A stretch of DNA of 64,000 nt from Rhizobacter sp. AJA081-3 (GCF_017795745.1 NZ_CP059067.1:1922001-1986000), one strand, 5' to 3'. Numbered from the stretch's first letter, positions 9,053 to 18,979 are shown. Notes: generated by a model from the sequence alone, not told the origin. Made by a program: numbers and translations.

Positions 9053-11302
9053 ATGCACGGTCCGATGAAGCGGTGGGGCGCGCGGTTCGCGGTGGTGTTG
9101 ACGCTGGTGCTGGCCGCCTGCAACAACAGCCCCTACCCCGATGGCGCCGCAGCCACCAACACCATCTTCAACTCCTTCGACGAGCGCTCGCCGCGCTACC
9201 TCGACCCGACGGCGTCGTACAGCAACCCCGAGACGCCTTACACCTACTCGGCCTACGAGCCGATGTACGCGTACCACTACCTCAAGCGGCCCTACGTGCT
9301 GATCCCGAAGACGGCCGAAGAGGTCGTCCGGCCGCACTACCTCGACAAGGCCGGCCAGCCGCTGCCCGACGACGCGCCGCCCGAGCAGATCGCCGAGAGC
9401 GTCTACGACATCAAGCTCAAGAAGGGCATCCTCTACGCACCGCACCCGGCGTTCGCGAAGAACGACAAGGGCGAGTACCTGTTCCACGCGATGAAGCCGG
9501 GCGAGGTCGGCGACAAGCGCTCACCGTGGGACTTCGCCAAGCAGGGCACGCGCGAACTGGTCGCCGAGGACTACGTCTACGCCTTCAAGCGGCACGCCAC
9601 CACGCGCATCGAGGCCCCGATCTTCGCGATCTTCTCCGAGTACGTGATCGGGCTGAAGGAGTACGCCGAGCTCATCAAGGCCGAAGACGCCAAGCTGCTC
9701 AAGGGCCTGCCCGAGTCCAGTGTCGACAAGCCCTTCCTCGACTTCCGCCGCTGGCCGCTGGCCGGCGTGACGGCGCCGGACAGCCACACGGTGCGATTCC
9801 GCATCAAGGGCAAGTACCCGCAGTGGAAATACTGGCTGGCGATGACCTTCGCCTCGCCGGTGCCCTGGGAGGCCGATGCGTTCTACTCGCAGCCGGGCAT
9901 GAACGCCAACGGCCTGTCGCTGGTGAAGTGGCCGGTGGGCACGGGGCCGTACATGATGACCGAGTACGTGCAGGACCGCCGGCACGTCATGAAGCGCAAC
10001 CCGAACTACCGCGGCGAACCCTATCCCTGCGAGGGCGAACCCGCCGACAAGGCGGCGGGCCTGCTGGCGGACTGCGGCAAGATGATGCCGTTTGCCGACA
10101 CCTTCGTCTCCACGATCATCAAGGAGAAAGTGCCGCGCAAGGAGATGTTCAAGCAGGGCTACCTCGACATCCCCGAGATCGAGCGGCCCGAATGGGGCGT
10201 CGACTTCCGCGTCGACATGGAAGACTCCGACCGCGTCAAGGCCGACTACGAGGCCAAGGGCTTCGCCTTCCCGCAGGTCACCGACATCAACAACTGGTAC
10301 CTCGGTTTCAACTGGCTGGACCCGGTGGTCGGAAAGGGCGACACGCCCGAGCAGCAGTTGAAGAACCGCAAGCTGCGCCAGGCCCTGTCGATCGCGATCG
10401 ACTGGGAAGAAGGCTACGGGCGCATCTTCCGCGCCAAGGGCGGCTTGGCCGCGCACGGCCCGGTGCCGCCGGGCGTATTCGGCTCGCGCGAGGGCACGCC
10501 CGAGGGCTTCAACGCCGTCACGCACAAACTCGTCAACGGGCAGCCAGTGCGCCGCTCGATCGACGACGCCAAGCGCCTGCTCGCCGAGGCCGGTTACCCG
10601 AACGGCCGCGAATCGAAGACCGGCAAGCCGCTGGTGCTGAACTACGACTACCAGCGCACACCCACGCCGGAGATCAAGGCCGAGCTCGACTGGATGGTCA
10701 AGCAGTTCGCCAAGCTCGGGGTGCAGCTCGAGATCCGCGCCACCGACTACAACCAGTTCCAGGACAAGATGCTCAAGGGCAAGCAGCAGATCTTCTGGTG
10801 GGGCTGGCTGGCCGACTACCCCGATGCGGAGAACTTCCTGTTTCTGCTCTACGGCCCGAACGCGAAGTTCCCGACCCAGGGCGAGAACGCCGCGAACTAC
10901 AGCAACCCGGAATACGACCGCCTCTACCGCATCATGCAGACGCTGGAAGACGGCCCCGAGAAGCAGAAGACCATCGATCAGATGGTGGCCATCGTGCGCG
11001 AGGACTCGCCCTGGGCCTGGGGCTACTGGCCCTACGTGGCGCTGGCCTTCCAGCCCTGGGCGCACAACGGCAAGCCCAGCATCCTGGTGCGCGACCTGGC
11101 CAAGTACTACCGCATCGACCCGGCGATGCGCGTGGCCAAGCAGGCCGAGTGGAACCACCCCGTGCGCTGGCCGCTGGCGCTGATCGCGCTGGCGCTGTCG
11201 CTGCTGGTGTTCCTGGCCTGGCGCGGCTACCGCGTGCGGCAGCTCGCCACGGCAAAGCCGAAGAATGCCGGCACCGTGACAGCCGCCACGACGAGCCCCT
11301 GA
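9053..11302 (+). CDS. Oligopeptide ABC transporter substrate-binding lipoprotein with C-terminal membrane anchor
   Basis: 749-aa family-5 extracellular solute-binding protein that captures peptides in the periplasm. The N-terminus is a lipoprotein signal (RFAVVLTLVLAAC, acylated cysteine ~23). The body contains the usual landmarks (VYDIKLKKGI, AEDYVYAFKR, PVGTGPYMM, RKLRQALSIAID, a DYNQFQDKM stretch). Unusual is a second hydrophobic segment at the very end (WPLALIALALSLLVFLAW, ~706-723) followed by a basic tail, as if the protein were also anchored in the inner membrane. It is longer than typical DppA/OppA (~540) or YejA (~600). It heads a four-gene transporter operon; the first permease starts 2 bases after its stop. 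The ligand is not readable. Confidence 0.88.
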   Translation: MHGPMKRWGARFAVVLTLVLAACNNSPYPDGAAATNTIFNSFDERSPRYLDPTASYSNPETPYTYSAYEPMYAYHYLKRPYVLIPKTAEEVVRPHYLDKAGQPLPDDAPPEQIAESVYDIKLKKGILYAPHPAFAKNDKGEYLFHAMKPGEVGDKRSPWDFAKQGTRELVAEDYVYAFKRHATTRIEAPIFAIFSEYVIGLKEYAELIKAEDAKLLKGLPESSVDKPFLDFRRWPLAGVTAPDSHTVRFRIKGKYPQWKYWLAMTFASPVPWEADAFYSQPGMNANGLSLVKWPVGTGPYMMTEYVQDRRHVMKRNPNYRGEPYPCEGEPADKAAGLLADCGKMMPFADTFVSTIIKEKVPRKEMFKQGYLDIPEIERPEWGVDFRVDMEDSDRVKADYEAKGFAFPQVTDINNWYLGFNWLDPVVGKGDTPEQQLKNRKLRQALSIAIDWEEGYGRIFRAKGGLAAHGPVPPGVFGSREGTPEGFNAVTHKLVNGQPVRRSIDDAKRLLAEAGYPNGRESKTGKPLVLNYDYQRTPTPEIKAELDWMVKQFAKLGVQLEIRATDYNQFQDKMLKGKQQIFWWGWLADYPDAENFLFLLYGPNAKFPTQGENAANYSNPEYDRLYRIMQTLEDGPEKQKTIDQMVAIVREDSPWAWGYWPYVALAFQPWAHNGKPSILVRDLAKYYRIDPAMRVAKQAEWNHPVRWPLALIALALSLLVFLAWRGYRVRQLATAKPKNAGTVTAATTSP

Positions 11303-11304
11303 CC

Positions 11305-12288
11305 ATGCTGAACTACCTGATCCGCCGCATCGGCTACGGGGTGCTGATCCTCATCGGCGTCAACCTGTTCACCTTCGTGCTGTTCTTCACCGTGAACACG
11401 CCCGACGACATGGCGCGCCTGAACATCGGCGGCAAGCGCGTCACGCAGGACCAGATCGAGAAGTGGAAGGCCGAGCGCGGCTACGACAAGCCGCTGTACT
11501 GGAACAAGAAGGAAGAGGGCGCCGCGAAGCTGACGAAGACCATCGTCTGGGAACGGTCCGTCTCGCTGTTCGCGCTGCAGTTCGGCCGCTCCGACGCGCG
11601 CAACGCCATCGACATCGGCTACGAGATCAAGACGCGCATGGGGGTGAGCCTGCAGCTCGCCTTGCCCTTGTTCATCCTGCAGGTGTTCGCGAGCACGGCG
11701 TTCGCGCTGCTGCTCGTGTTCTTCCGCAACTCGCGCATCGACTTCTGGGGCGTGGTGTTGTGCGTGCTGATGCTGTCGATCTCGAGCCTGTTCTACATCA
11801 TCGTCGGCCAGTACATGTTCTCGCGCGTGCTGCGCCTGGTGCCGATCAACGGTTATGCGCCGGGGCTCGATGCGGTGAAGTTCCTCATCCTGCCGATCCT
11901 GCTGTCGCTGCTGGCGCGCCTGGGCGGCGAGGCGCGGCTTTACCGCGCGATGTTCCTCGAGGAAATTGGCAAGGACTACGTGCGCACCGCGCGTGCCAAG
12001 GGCCTGTCGGAGGCCGTGGTGCTGTTCCGCCACGTGCTGAAGAACGCGCTGATCCCGATCATCACCAGTGCCGGCTCGTACCTGCCCTACGTGTTCCTCG
12101 GCAGTCTGGTGTTCGAGAGCTTCTTCGGCATTCCGGGCCTGGGCGCCTTCGTGATCGAGGCGATCACCGGGCAGGACTTCGCCATCGTGCGCTCGATGGT
12201 CTTCCTCGGCGCGCTGCTGTACATCGCCAGCTACGTGATCATCGACCTGACCTACACCTGGGCCGATCCGCGCGTGCGGCTGTCCTGA
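11305..12288 (+). CDS. Oligopeptide ABC transporter permease (DppB/OppB/YejB type)
   Basis: 327-aa inner-membrane permease. It starts MLNYLIRRIGYGVLILIGVNLFTFVLFF, the standard first helix of the B-type subunit, has a periplasmic loop (~35-105), then the transport domain with five more helices and the ATPase-coupling loop YVRTARAKGLSEAVVLFRHVLKNALIPII (~225-255). The start at 11305 was chosen because it begins at that helix; longer open reading upstream overlaps the binding-protein gene in another frame. It pairs with the next gene to form the channel. Confidence 0.92.
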   Translation: MLNYLIRRIGYGVLILIGVNLFTFVLFFTVNTPDDMARLNIGGKRVTQDQIEKWKAERGYDKPLYWNKKEEGAAKLTKTIVWERSVSLFALQFGRSDARNAIDIGYEIKTRMGVSLQLALPLFILQVFASTAFALLLVFFRNSRIDFWGVVLCVLMLSISSLFYIIVGQYMFSRVLRLVPINGYAPGLDAVKFLILPILLSLLARLGGEARLYRAMFLEEIGKDYVRTARAKGLSEAVVLFRHVLKNALIPIITSAGSYLPYVFLGSLVFESFFGIPGLGAFVIEAITGQDFAIVRSMVFLGALLYIASYVIIDLTYTWADPRVRLS

Positions 12289-12304
12289 CGAGACCGAGAA
12301 GACC

Positions 12305-13744
12305 ATGCCGAAGATCGTCCTGCTCTGGACCGACGTCGTGCTGTACGCGATGCTGCTCGCGCTCGCCTGGTACGGCTGGCGCATCCGCGTCAACGACAAC
12401 CTGCGTGCTAACTGGTGGAAGGTGCTGCGTGACCCGGCGGCCTTCTCCTCGGCGATCGTGCTGGCGATGTTCGCCCTGGTCACGGTGGCCGACAGCGTGC
12501 ACTTCCGCCGCGCGCTCGCGCCCTCGGCCGGCGCGCCGGCGGGCACGCAGACCTTCTACGCCACCTCGACCGAAAGCCTGCTCGACCTGATGCTTTCGCG
12601 CCAGGTGGCGATGCGCGAGACCGGCTACTCGGAGCCGCTGGCCTACCTCGGACTGACCAAGGAGCCGCTGGAGGTGGACGGCCAGCTCACGCGCGACTTC
12701 CCGCGCCTCAAGCATGCCGGCGCGCACCTCACCGACCCGGCGACGCAGTGGGTGGCCGACGTGACGCTGCGCGCATCCGGCGGCGCAGCCGGCGGTCTGC
12801 TGGTCGCCGCGCTGATCGCGCTGGCCACCGGCGCGCTGATGAGCCGCACGCATGGCGGCCTCGGCGCGGCATTGCGCGACATCGCGGCCGACCGATCCGA
12901 CCTGCCGCTGCGCGCGGCCCTGCTGACCGTGACCGTGGTATGCCTGATCGGCGGCGCGGTGGTCGGCCTGATGGGCCACTACCACGTGTTCGGCACCGAC
13001 CGCACCGGCAACGACGTGCTCTACCAGGCACTCAAGAGCGTGCGCACCGCCTTCGTGATCGGCACGCTGGCCACGGTGGCCACGCTGCCCTTCGCCGTGG
13101 TGCTGGGCGTGCTGGCGGGCTACTTCCGCGGCTGGGTCGACGAAGTCATCCAGTATGTCTACACCACGCTCAGCTCGGTGCCCAACGTGCTGCTGATCGC
13201 CGCCTGCGTGCTCATGGTGCAGGTGTTCCTGGACAAGAACCCGGACCTGTTCGAGACCGGCCTGGAGCGCTCGGACCTGAAGATCTTCCTGCTGTGCGTG
13301 ATCCTCGGCCTCACCGGCTGGGCCACGCTGTGCCGGCTGGTGCGCGGCGAGACGCTCAAGCTGCGCGAGCTCGAGTTCGTGCAGGCCGCCACCGCGTTCG
13401 GCGTGAGCCACGCGCGCATCATGTCGCGCCACATAGCGCCCAACGTGATGCACCTGGTGCTCATCACCACGGTGCTGAGCTTCTCCGACCTGATCCTCTA
13501 CGAAGCCGTGCTCACCTACGTCGGCGTGGGCGTCGACCCGTCGATGAACAGCTTCGGCGGCATGATCAACCTGGCGCGCAGCGAGATGAGCCGCGACCCG
13601 GTGGTCTGGTGGAGCTTCGCCGCTGCGTTCGGCTTCATGGTCACCCTGGTGCTGGCTGCCAACCTGTTTGCCGACGGCGTGCGCGACGCGTTCGACCCGC
13701 GCGCCCGCAGCTTCCGCCCGCGCTTCAAGCGCAGCATCGCCTGA
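12305..13744 (+). CDS. Oligopeptide ABC transporter permease (DppC/OppC/YejE type) with long N-terminal extension
   Basis: 479-aa permease, about 180 residues longer than ordinary DppC. The canonical C-type domain begins only at about residue 226 (HVFGTDRTGNDVLYQALKSVRTAFVIG) and runs to the end with the coupling loop EFVQAATAFGVSHARIMSRHIAPN. Before it are two helices (~5-25, ~46-64), a ~95-residue probably periplasmic region (~65-160) and two more helices (~160-180, ~203-223). The extension is reminiscent of the enlarged YejE subunits. It lies 16 bases after the B permease and 11 before the ATPase. Identity as a permease is firm; the role of the extension is unknown. Confidence 0.9.
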   Translation: MPKIVLLWTDVVLYAMLLALAWYGWRIRVNDNLRANWWKVLRDPAAFSSAIVLAMFALVTVADSVHFRRALAPSAGAPAGTQTFYATSTESLLDLMLSRQVAMRETGYSEPLAYLGLTKEPLEVDGQLTRDFPRLKHAGAHLTDPATQWVADVTLRASGGAAGGLLVAALIALATGALMSRTHGGLGAALRDIAADRSDLPLRAALLTVTVVCLIGGAVVGLMGHYHVFGTDRTGNDVLYQALKSVRTAFVIGTLATVATLPFAVVLGVLAGYFRGWVDEVIQYVYTTLSSVPNVLLIAACVLMVQVFLDKNPDLFETGLERSDLKIFLLCVILGLTGWATLCRLVRGETLKLRELEFVQAATAFGVSHARIMSRHIAPNVMHLVLITTVLSFSDLILYEAVLTYVGVGVDPSMNSFGGMINLARSEMSRDPVVWWSFAAAFGFMVTLVLAANLFADGVRDAFDPRARSFRPRFKRSIA

Positions 13745-13755
13745 GGCGCCCGCAC

Positions 13756-15597
13756 ATGCTGAAGATCGACGATCTCAAGGTGGCGCTGGACGCCGATGCG
13801 GGGCTGGTGCGCGCCATCGACGGCCTGAGCCTGGCCATCCGCCGCGGCGAAACCTTCGCGCTGGTGGGCGAGTCCGGCTGCGGCAAGAGCATGACGGCGC
13901 TGGCGCTGATGCGACTGCTGCCCGAGAACGGCGGCATCACCGACGGGCGCATCCTGCTCGAAGGCCACGACGTGCTCGGCCTGCCAGAGTCCAGCATGCG
14001 CGCGGTGCGCGGCGGGCGAATCGGCATGATCTTCCAGGAGCCGGCGACCAGCCTGAACCCGGTGATGCGCGTGGGCGACCAGATCGTCGAGGCGATCGAG
14101 AGCCACACCGAGCTGCGGGGCGAGGCGGCGCGCGCCAAGGCGATCGAGTGGATGGGCAAGGTCGGCATCCCCGAGCCCGAGCGACGCATCGACGAGTACC
14201 CGTTCCGCCTATCCGGTGGCCAGAAGCAGCGCGTGATGATCGCGATGACGCTGGCCTGCGAACCCGACTTCCTGATCGCCGACGAGCCGACCACGGCGTT
14301 GGACGTGACCATCCAGGCGCAGATCCTCGACCTGCTCAAGCAGCTCCAGAAGGAGCAGGGCATGGGCATGCTGCTCATCACGCACGACCTCGCGGTGGTG
14401 TCGGGCATGGCGCAGCAGGTGGCGCTCATGTACGCCGGGCAGATCGTCGAGGTGGCCAGCGCGGCCGACTTCTTCTCCGCGCCGCGCCACCCCTACGCAC
14501 GCCTGCTGCTGCGCGCCTTGCCCGACACCAGCAAGCGCGGCGGGGCGCTCGCCGCCATCGGCGGCACGGTGCCGCCTCTGTGGCAGGAGTTCACCGGCTG
14601 CCGATTCGCACCGCGCTGCGACCGAGCGTTCGACGCGTGTCACCACACGCTGCCGGCGATGGAGCAGGCCGGAGCCACCGGCGTGCGCTGCCTGCTCTAC
14701 CGCGAAGGCGCAGACGCCGCGGCGTCGCCCGTGCCTGCCGACGCGGCGGCGCGGGCCGACGTGCGCCGCATCGAAGGCAACGAGACTGCGTTGCTCGAAG
14801 TGCAGGATCTGTCGGTGCGCTTTCCCATTCGCAAGGGCTTGCTGCAGCGCACGGCAGGCGCCTTCGTTGCGGTGGACGGCGTGTCCTTCGCGATTCCTGC
14901 GGGGCGCACGCTGGCGCTGGTCGGTGAATCCGGCTGCGGCAAGACGACCACCGGCAAGGCGATCGTGCAGTTGCTGCGCCACCAGGCCGTGATCGGCGGG
15001 CAGGCCTTGTTCCAGGGGCAGGATCTCTTCACGCTGCAGGGCGAGGCGCTGCGCGAGGCACGGCGCGCTGTCCAGATCGTGTTTCAGGATCCGTTCGCCT
15101 CACTGGACCCGCGCATGCGCGTCTTCGACATCCTCGAAGAGGGCCTGATCGCGTTGCGCCCAGACATGGCCGCGGCGGCACGCCGCGAGCGGCTGCACAC
15201 CCTGGTCGACCAGGTCGGGCTGCGGCGCGATGCCTTGCAGCGCTACCCCCACGAGTTCTCCGGTGGCCAGCGCCAGCGCATCGCCATCGCTCGTGCGCTG
15301 GCGGTCGAACCGCGGCTGATCGTCTGCGACGAACCGACCTCGGCGCTGGACGTGTCGGTGCAGGCGCAGATCCTGAACCTGCTGCGCGACCTGCAGCGCG
15401 AAACCGGCGTGTCGTATCTCTTCATCACGCACAACATCGGCGTGGTCGAGTACATCGCCGATCGCATCGCGGTGATGCAGAGGGGCCGCATCGAGGAGCA
15501 GGGCAGCGTCGAGCAGGTGCTCGGCTCGCCGCAGACGGCCTACACCCGCACGCTGCTGGCGGCCGTGCCGCGCATCGCCTTGCCGATGGCGGGTTGA
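13756..15597 (+). CDS. Fused double ATPase of peptide ABC transporter (DppD-DppF / YejF type)
   Basis: 613-aa protein with two complete ABC ATPase domains. The first (about 1-330) has Walker A GESGCGKS (38-45), LSGGQKQR signature, Walker B LIADEPTTALD and a C-terminal oligopeptide-type region with four cysteines (GCRFAPRCDRAFDACHH, then CLLY) that in DppD-like proteins can bind an iron-sulfur cluster. The second (about 345-613) has GESGCGKT, FSGGQRQR and VCDEPTSALD. Fusion of the two ATPases, with one B and one E/C permease and a binding protein, matches the YejABEF architecture. It powers uptake from the cytoplasmic face. It is the last gene of the operon, followed by a two-way terminator. 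Confidence 0.92.
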   Translation: MLKIDDLKVALDADAGLVRAIDGLSLAIRRGETFALVGESGCGKSMTALALMRLLPENGGITDGRILLEGHDVLGLPESSMRAVRGGRIGMIFQEPATSLNPVMRVGDQIVEAIESHTELRGEAARAKAIEWMGKVGIPEPERRIDEYPFRLSGGQKQRVMIAMTLACEPDFLIADEPTTALDVTIQAQILDLLKQLQKEQGMGMLLITHDLAVVSGMAQQVALMYAGQIVEVASAADFFSAPRHPYARLLLRALPDTSKRGGALAAIGGTVPPLWQEFTGCRFAPRCDRAFDACHHTLPAMEQAGATGVRCLLYREGADAAASPVPADAAARADVRRIEGNETALLEVQDLSVRFPIRKGLLQRTAGAFVAVDGVSFAIPAGRTLALVGESGCGKTTTGKAIVQLLRHQAVIGGQALFQGQDLFTLQGEALREARRAVQIVFQDPFASLDPRMRVFDILEEGLIALRPDMAAAARRERLHTLVDQVGLRRDALQRYPHEFSGGQRQRIAIARALAVEPRLIVCDEPTSALDVSVQAQILNLLRDLQRETGVSYLFITHNIGVVEYIADRIAVMQRGRIEEQGSVEQVLGSPQTAYTRTLLAAVPRIALPMAG

Positions 15598-15631
15598 GCC
15601 GTTCGGCGCTCGTCGCCGAAGCAACAAAAAA

Positions 15632-15651
15632 GGGGCCGCTTTCGCGGCCCC
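15632..15651. terminator. Bidirectional intrinsic terminator between transporter and subtilase
   Basis: Perfect 8-bp stem GGGGCCGC / GCGGCCCC with TTTC loop. On the minus strand it is followed by TTTTTTGTTG, a good T-run for the subtilase gene ending at 15673. On the plus strand only TTGT follows. It separates two convergent genes. Confidence 0.85.
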
Positions 15652-15672
15652 TTGTCATTGACGAAACGTCGA

Positions 15673-18600
15673 TCAGCGCAGGCGGATCGCGTCTGCCTCC
15701 AGACCCGCATTGCGGCGGTACATCAGGAGCAGACCACGCTCGCTGCTGGTGGTGTCCGGCTGCGCAGTGGAGGTCACGCCAACCCAGGCCGCGCTTCTGG
15801 GCGCCACCGAGTTGAACGGATCGCCGACCACGCTGAAGCGCGTGCTGCCCGGGGTGAAGAGCATGCCTTCGATGGCATCGCTCGTGATCCCGGAGAAGTA
15901 GTTGTCGGCAGCGTAGACACTGAAGTTGATCGTCTGTCCGGGAACCACGCCGATGGCTGCCATCGGGACGGTCATGATCATGTTCCCGGAGTTCAGATCG
16001 GCATCGGCGAAGAAGAACGCCGAACCGGCCGCCGCCCCCACCTTCTGCACGAACACCAGCGTCTGCCCGGTGACCGCGAAGCCGCCGTTCTCGCCGTTGA
16101 AGACGAAGTAGTCGACCACGCCGTCGCCGTTGGTGTCGATGTCCACCTCGAAGCCCGCCGGATAGGCCGGGTGCGCCCTGCGCCCGTTGGTGTTGATCGC
16201 GAACTCGAGCACACCGCCTGTCACGCCGCTGAGTGCGTCGGACAGATAACGCACACCGACGGAGCGCAGGTCGATCACCGCCTGGTTCGAACCCGGGCCG
16301 GGGATCTCGCTGTTCGGAATCCTCGCGCTCTGGCCGGTCAGCGAGAACACGTCGTAATCCGAAACTTCGACACCCTTGTTGTCCAGGTAGAGCGTCCCGC
16401 CCGAACTGCTGCGGTCGGTCAAGGTGGACTTCGTGGCGGCCGCCTTGCGGGGCAGCACGTGCCAGGGCACGGTCACGCGCTCGGCGTCGACTTGCAGCGT
16501 CAGGTAGCCGTCGTACTCGGGCCCATTGAGCGCCGCGCCGGTACCACCCAGCGAACCGCCATTGAGCCCCCATGTCGGCAGCTTGGACGGATCGATCACC
16601 AGCTTCACGTCGATTTCCGTGCTGCCCTGGGCTCCGACATAGGCGAACGAAGGCGCGAGCACGCGCACTGCGCCGCTGGCCTCGTCGTTTGCGTAGCGGA
16701 AGGCCGACGAGACGCGGTAGGCCCGGCTGGCCTTCGAGAGGTTCTCGATGCGCAGTTTCTTCGTGACCACCAGCGTTTCCGGCACATCCACCGTGCCGAA
16801 CGACAGCGAGGCCGACTTCGACTCGCGGTTGTAGGCCAGCGTGGTGAGCGTCAATGCCCGATCGACGCGCATCTCACCCGCGCCGATGCGCGTGATCGGT
16901 GCGAGTTCTCCCGGAAGCAGTGCGGGGTTGGTGTAGATCGTCGTCTCGGCGCTGTTCATCAGCATCGCCTTGATCTGCTCGGGCTTCCGGTTCGGGAAGG
17001 CCTGCAGCAGCAGGGCCGCACCGCCCGACACCATCGGCGCGGCACCGGAGGTGCCGCCGAACACCGTTTCGCCGGTGCCCGTGCCGGCTTCTGCCGACAG
17101 CGAGGCGCCAGGCGCGCCGATTTCCGGCTTGATGGCCTGGGTGCTCATCGACGGACCGCGCGACGACGTGGCCGCCATGCTGCCGATCAGCGGGATCCCG
17201 GCGGCAGGCGAGATCGTGACGTTCACCGGTGCGGCGAGGTTGGCCTTGATGCGCTGGGAGAGCGACTGTTGGATGACCAGCGAAGGCACGAAGGTGTCAC
17301 CACCACCGTACGAGAACGACACGGCATCGCCACCCGCGACGAGGCCGATCAGCACCGCCGTCGCACCGTCCTTGGCCGCGCGGTCGATCTTCAGGCTGAC
17401 CGAGCAGCTGCCGCGGTCGATCAGTGCGACCTTGCCTTGCGGGCTGGTCACGACCGGATCGCCAGGACATCCACGCCCGTAGAAAACCACGTCGCCGGAG
17501 ACGGCGGCATTCACTGGCGCCCAGTCCATGGTCTGCGTGTTGGCATACGTGCCGGCAATCACGGCCGGCGAGTTGACCACCAGCGGGATCGCCACAGCAC
17601 CCGGCACCTCGGTCTGCGCGACGCTGATCACCCCGGGGGCGATTGACGGCGAGCCGACGACGTAGGGCTTGTTGGCGCTGTTGCCGGCGGAGGTGACCAC
17701 CACCACGCCAAGCCGCACCGCGTTGCTGGCGGCCTGCGTCAGGTCGTCTTCGGTCTGGCCGTATGACGAGCCGAGCGACATGTTGATGACATCGACAGCA
17801 TCGCTGGTGTCGCCGTCACCGTTCGGGTCGAGCGCGAAGTCCATTCCCTGCAGCAGTGCGATGCCGCTGCACGACGTGGCGACGGCGCTGCAGACCTTGA
17901 CGGCCATCAGCTTGGCGCCGGGCGCGACACCCTTGTGGGTGCCGTCGAGACTTTGGCCGGCGATGATGTCGCCCACGTGCGTGCCGTGGCCTTCGAGGTC
18001 GATCGGGTCGGGATCGCCGACCTCCGGCGAGTTCGGCCAGGATTCACCGACGAAGTCGTATCCGTCGATCACCTTGGCCGTCGGGAACAGGCCGTCGCGC
18101 GTCGTGTTCTTCGGGTCGGAAGTGGCCGTGCCGTAGGCCAGTTCGTACGCCGCGTCCGTGCCCGCACCACCGAGGTTGCGGTGCGTGTAGTCGATGCCCG
18201 AATCGAGCACCGCGACGACGACACCGGTGCCGTCGACGCCGCGCGATTGCGCGGCGGTGGCGCCCACATAGGGCACCGTGGCCGAGAGATCCAGTTCGTA
18301 GTTCATGACCGGCCGCACCTTGGCGACGCCGGCCAGTGAGGCCACCTGCGTGAGCTGCGACGCATCGATGCTCACCGCGATCGCGTTGTGCGCGGTTTGC
18401 ACACGAGCCAGTTCCTTGCCGCCGAGCGCGCTCAGCTGGCCGGACAAGGTGCCCTGCGTTTCGCTGATGCGCAGCTTATGAGCGTTCACGCCAGCGCGCA
18501 GCGCCGAGGCGGACTTGATCGCCATGCGATCGGACGCGAGCGAGACGTCGGCTTCCGCCAGGGCAGCGCGCTGCGCGGCCACCGAGTTCTGCTCGAGAGA

Positions 18601-18819
18601 CACCCACACCCTGACCTGGCCTTGAGCGCCGCGCAGTCGCGCGTCGATCCGGCTGGCGGCCGCGCCCTCGGGCGCCGCAGTCCGATAGCTGGACGCTGCC
18701 TGTTGTGCACCCGCCTGGCTACCGTCACCGGGCGCTGCGCCCGACGAATCCCCGCCGCCGCAGGCAACGAGCAGCCAAGCTGCTGCGCCCACCGCCAAGG
18801 GTGATAAGAGTCTGTTCAC
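15673..18819 (-). CDS. Subtilisin-family (S8) serine protease, lipoprotein with I9 propeptide and PA insert
   Basis: 1048-aa exported protease. The GTG at 18819 has GGAGG 5 bases upstream, and from it the sequence starts with a lipoprotein signal ending LLVAC (cysteine ~20). Then come a Gly/Ala linker, an inhibitor-I9-like propeptide (~68-172), and the S8 catalytic domain with Asp ~206 (VVAVLDSGID), His ~278 (EGHGTHVGD), oxyanion Asn ~380 (TSAGN) and Ser ~591 (GGTSGAAP). A protease-associated domain is inserted at ~405-535. About 400 C-terminal residues are beta-rich, with Ig-like or Fn3-like character and a final hydrophobic-polar domain. The lipobox predicts membrane anchoring, probably on the outer membrane. 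It is flanked by the peptide transporter and a separate copy of its propeptide. Confidence 0.93.
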   Translation of the reverse strand: MNRLLSPLAVGAAAWLLVACGGGDSSGAAPGDGSQAGAQQAASSYRTAAPEGAAASRIDARLRGAQGQVRVWVSLEQNSVAAQRAALAEADVSLASDRMAIKSASALRAGVNAHKLRISETQGTLSGQLSALGGKELARVQTAHNAIAVSIDASQLTQVASLAGVAKVRPVMNYELDLSATVPYVGATAAQSRGVDGTGVVVAVLDSGIDYTHRNLGGAGTDAAYELAYGTATSDPKNTTRDGLFPTAKVIDGYDFVGESWPNSPEVGDPDPIDLEGHGTHVGDIIAGQSLDGTHKGVAPGAKLMAVKVCSAVATSCSGIALLQGMDFALDPNGDGDTSDAVDVINMSLGSSYGQTEDDLTQAASNAVRLGVVVVTSAGNSANKPYVVGSPSIAPGVISVAQTEVPGAVAIPLVVNSPAVIAGTYANTQTMDWAPVNAAVSGDVVFYGRGCPGDPVVTSPQGKVALIDRGSCSVSLKIDRAAKDGATAVLIGLVAGGDAVSFSYGGGDTFVPSLVIQQSLSQRIKANLAAPVNVTISPAAGIPLIGSMAATSSRGPSMSTQAIKPEIGAPGASLSAEAGTGTGETVFGGTSGAAPMVSGGAALLLQAFPNRKPEQIKAMLMNSAETTIYTNPALLPGELAPITRIGAGEMRVDRALTLTTLAYNRESKSASLSFGTVDVPETLVVTKKLRIENLSKASRAYRVSSAFRYANDEASGAVRVLAPSFAYVGAQGSTEIDVKLVIDPSKLPTWGLNGGSLGGTGAALNGPEYDGYLTLQVDAERVTVPWHVLPRKAAATKSTLTDRSSSGGTLYLDNKGVEVSDYDVFSLTGQSARIPNSEIPGPGSNQAVIDLRSVGVRYLSDALSGVTGGVLEFAINTNGRRAHPAYPAGFEVDIDTNGDGVVDYFVFNGENGGFAVTGQTLVFVQKVGAAAGSAFFFADADLNSGNMIMTVPMAAIGVVPGQTINFSVYAADNYFSGITSDAIEGMLFTPGSTRFSVVGDPFNSVAPRSAAWVGVTSTAQPDTTSSERGLLLMYRRNAGLEADAIRLR

Positions 18820-18979
18820 GTGGACCTCCGTAAGATTTTTTTCGAGGGCAGCACCCGATGAGTGCCGGTCGGAATGACGATCGACTCGCAGGCGGATTAC
18901 CTGACAAAAGTCACGATCGACCCCGACTGCCCACTGGATCACGCCAGATGTCGTGCGTCAACGGGGTTGTGTCCTAGCT

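Noticed and set aside
8971-11304. Very long open frame leading into the permease gene
   Set aside because: It is the second frame of the binding-protein gene; the Arg-rich translation has no domain and the permease begins normally at 11305.
15652-17646. 664-aa open frame opposite the subtilase
   Set aside because: Composition is His/Arg/Gly-rich without domains; it is the antisense shadow of the subtilase gene.
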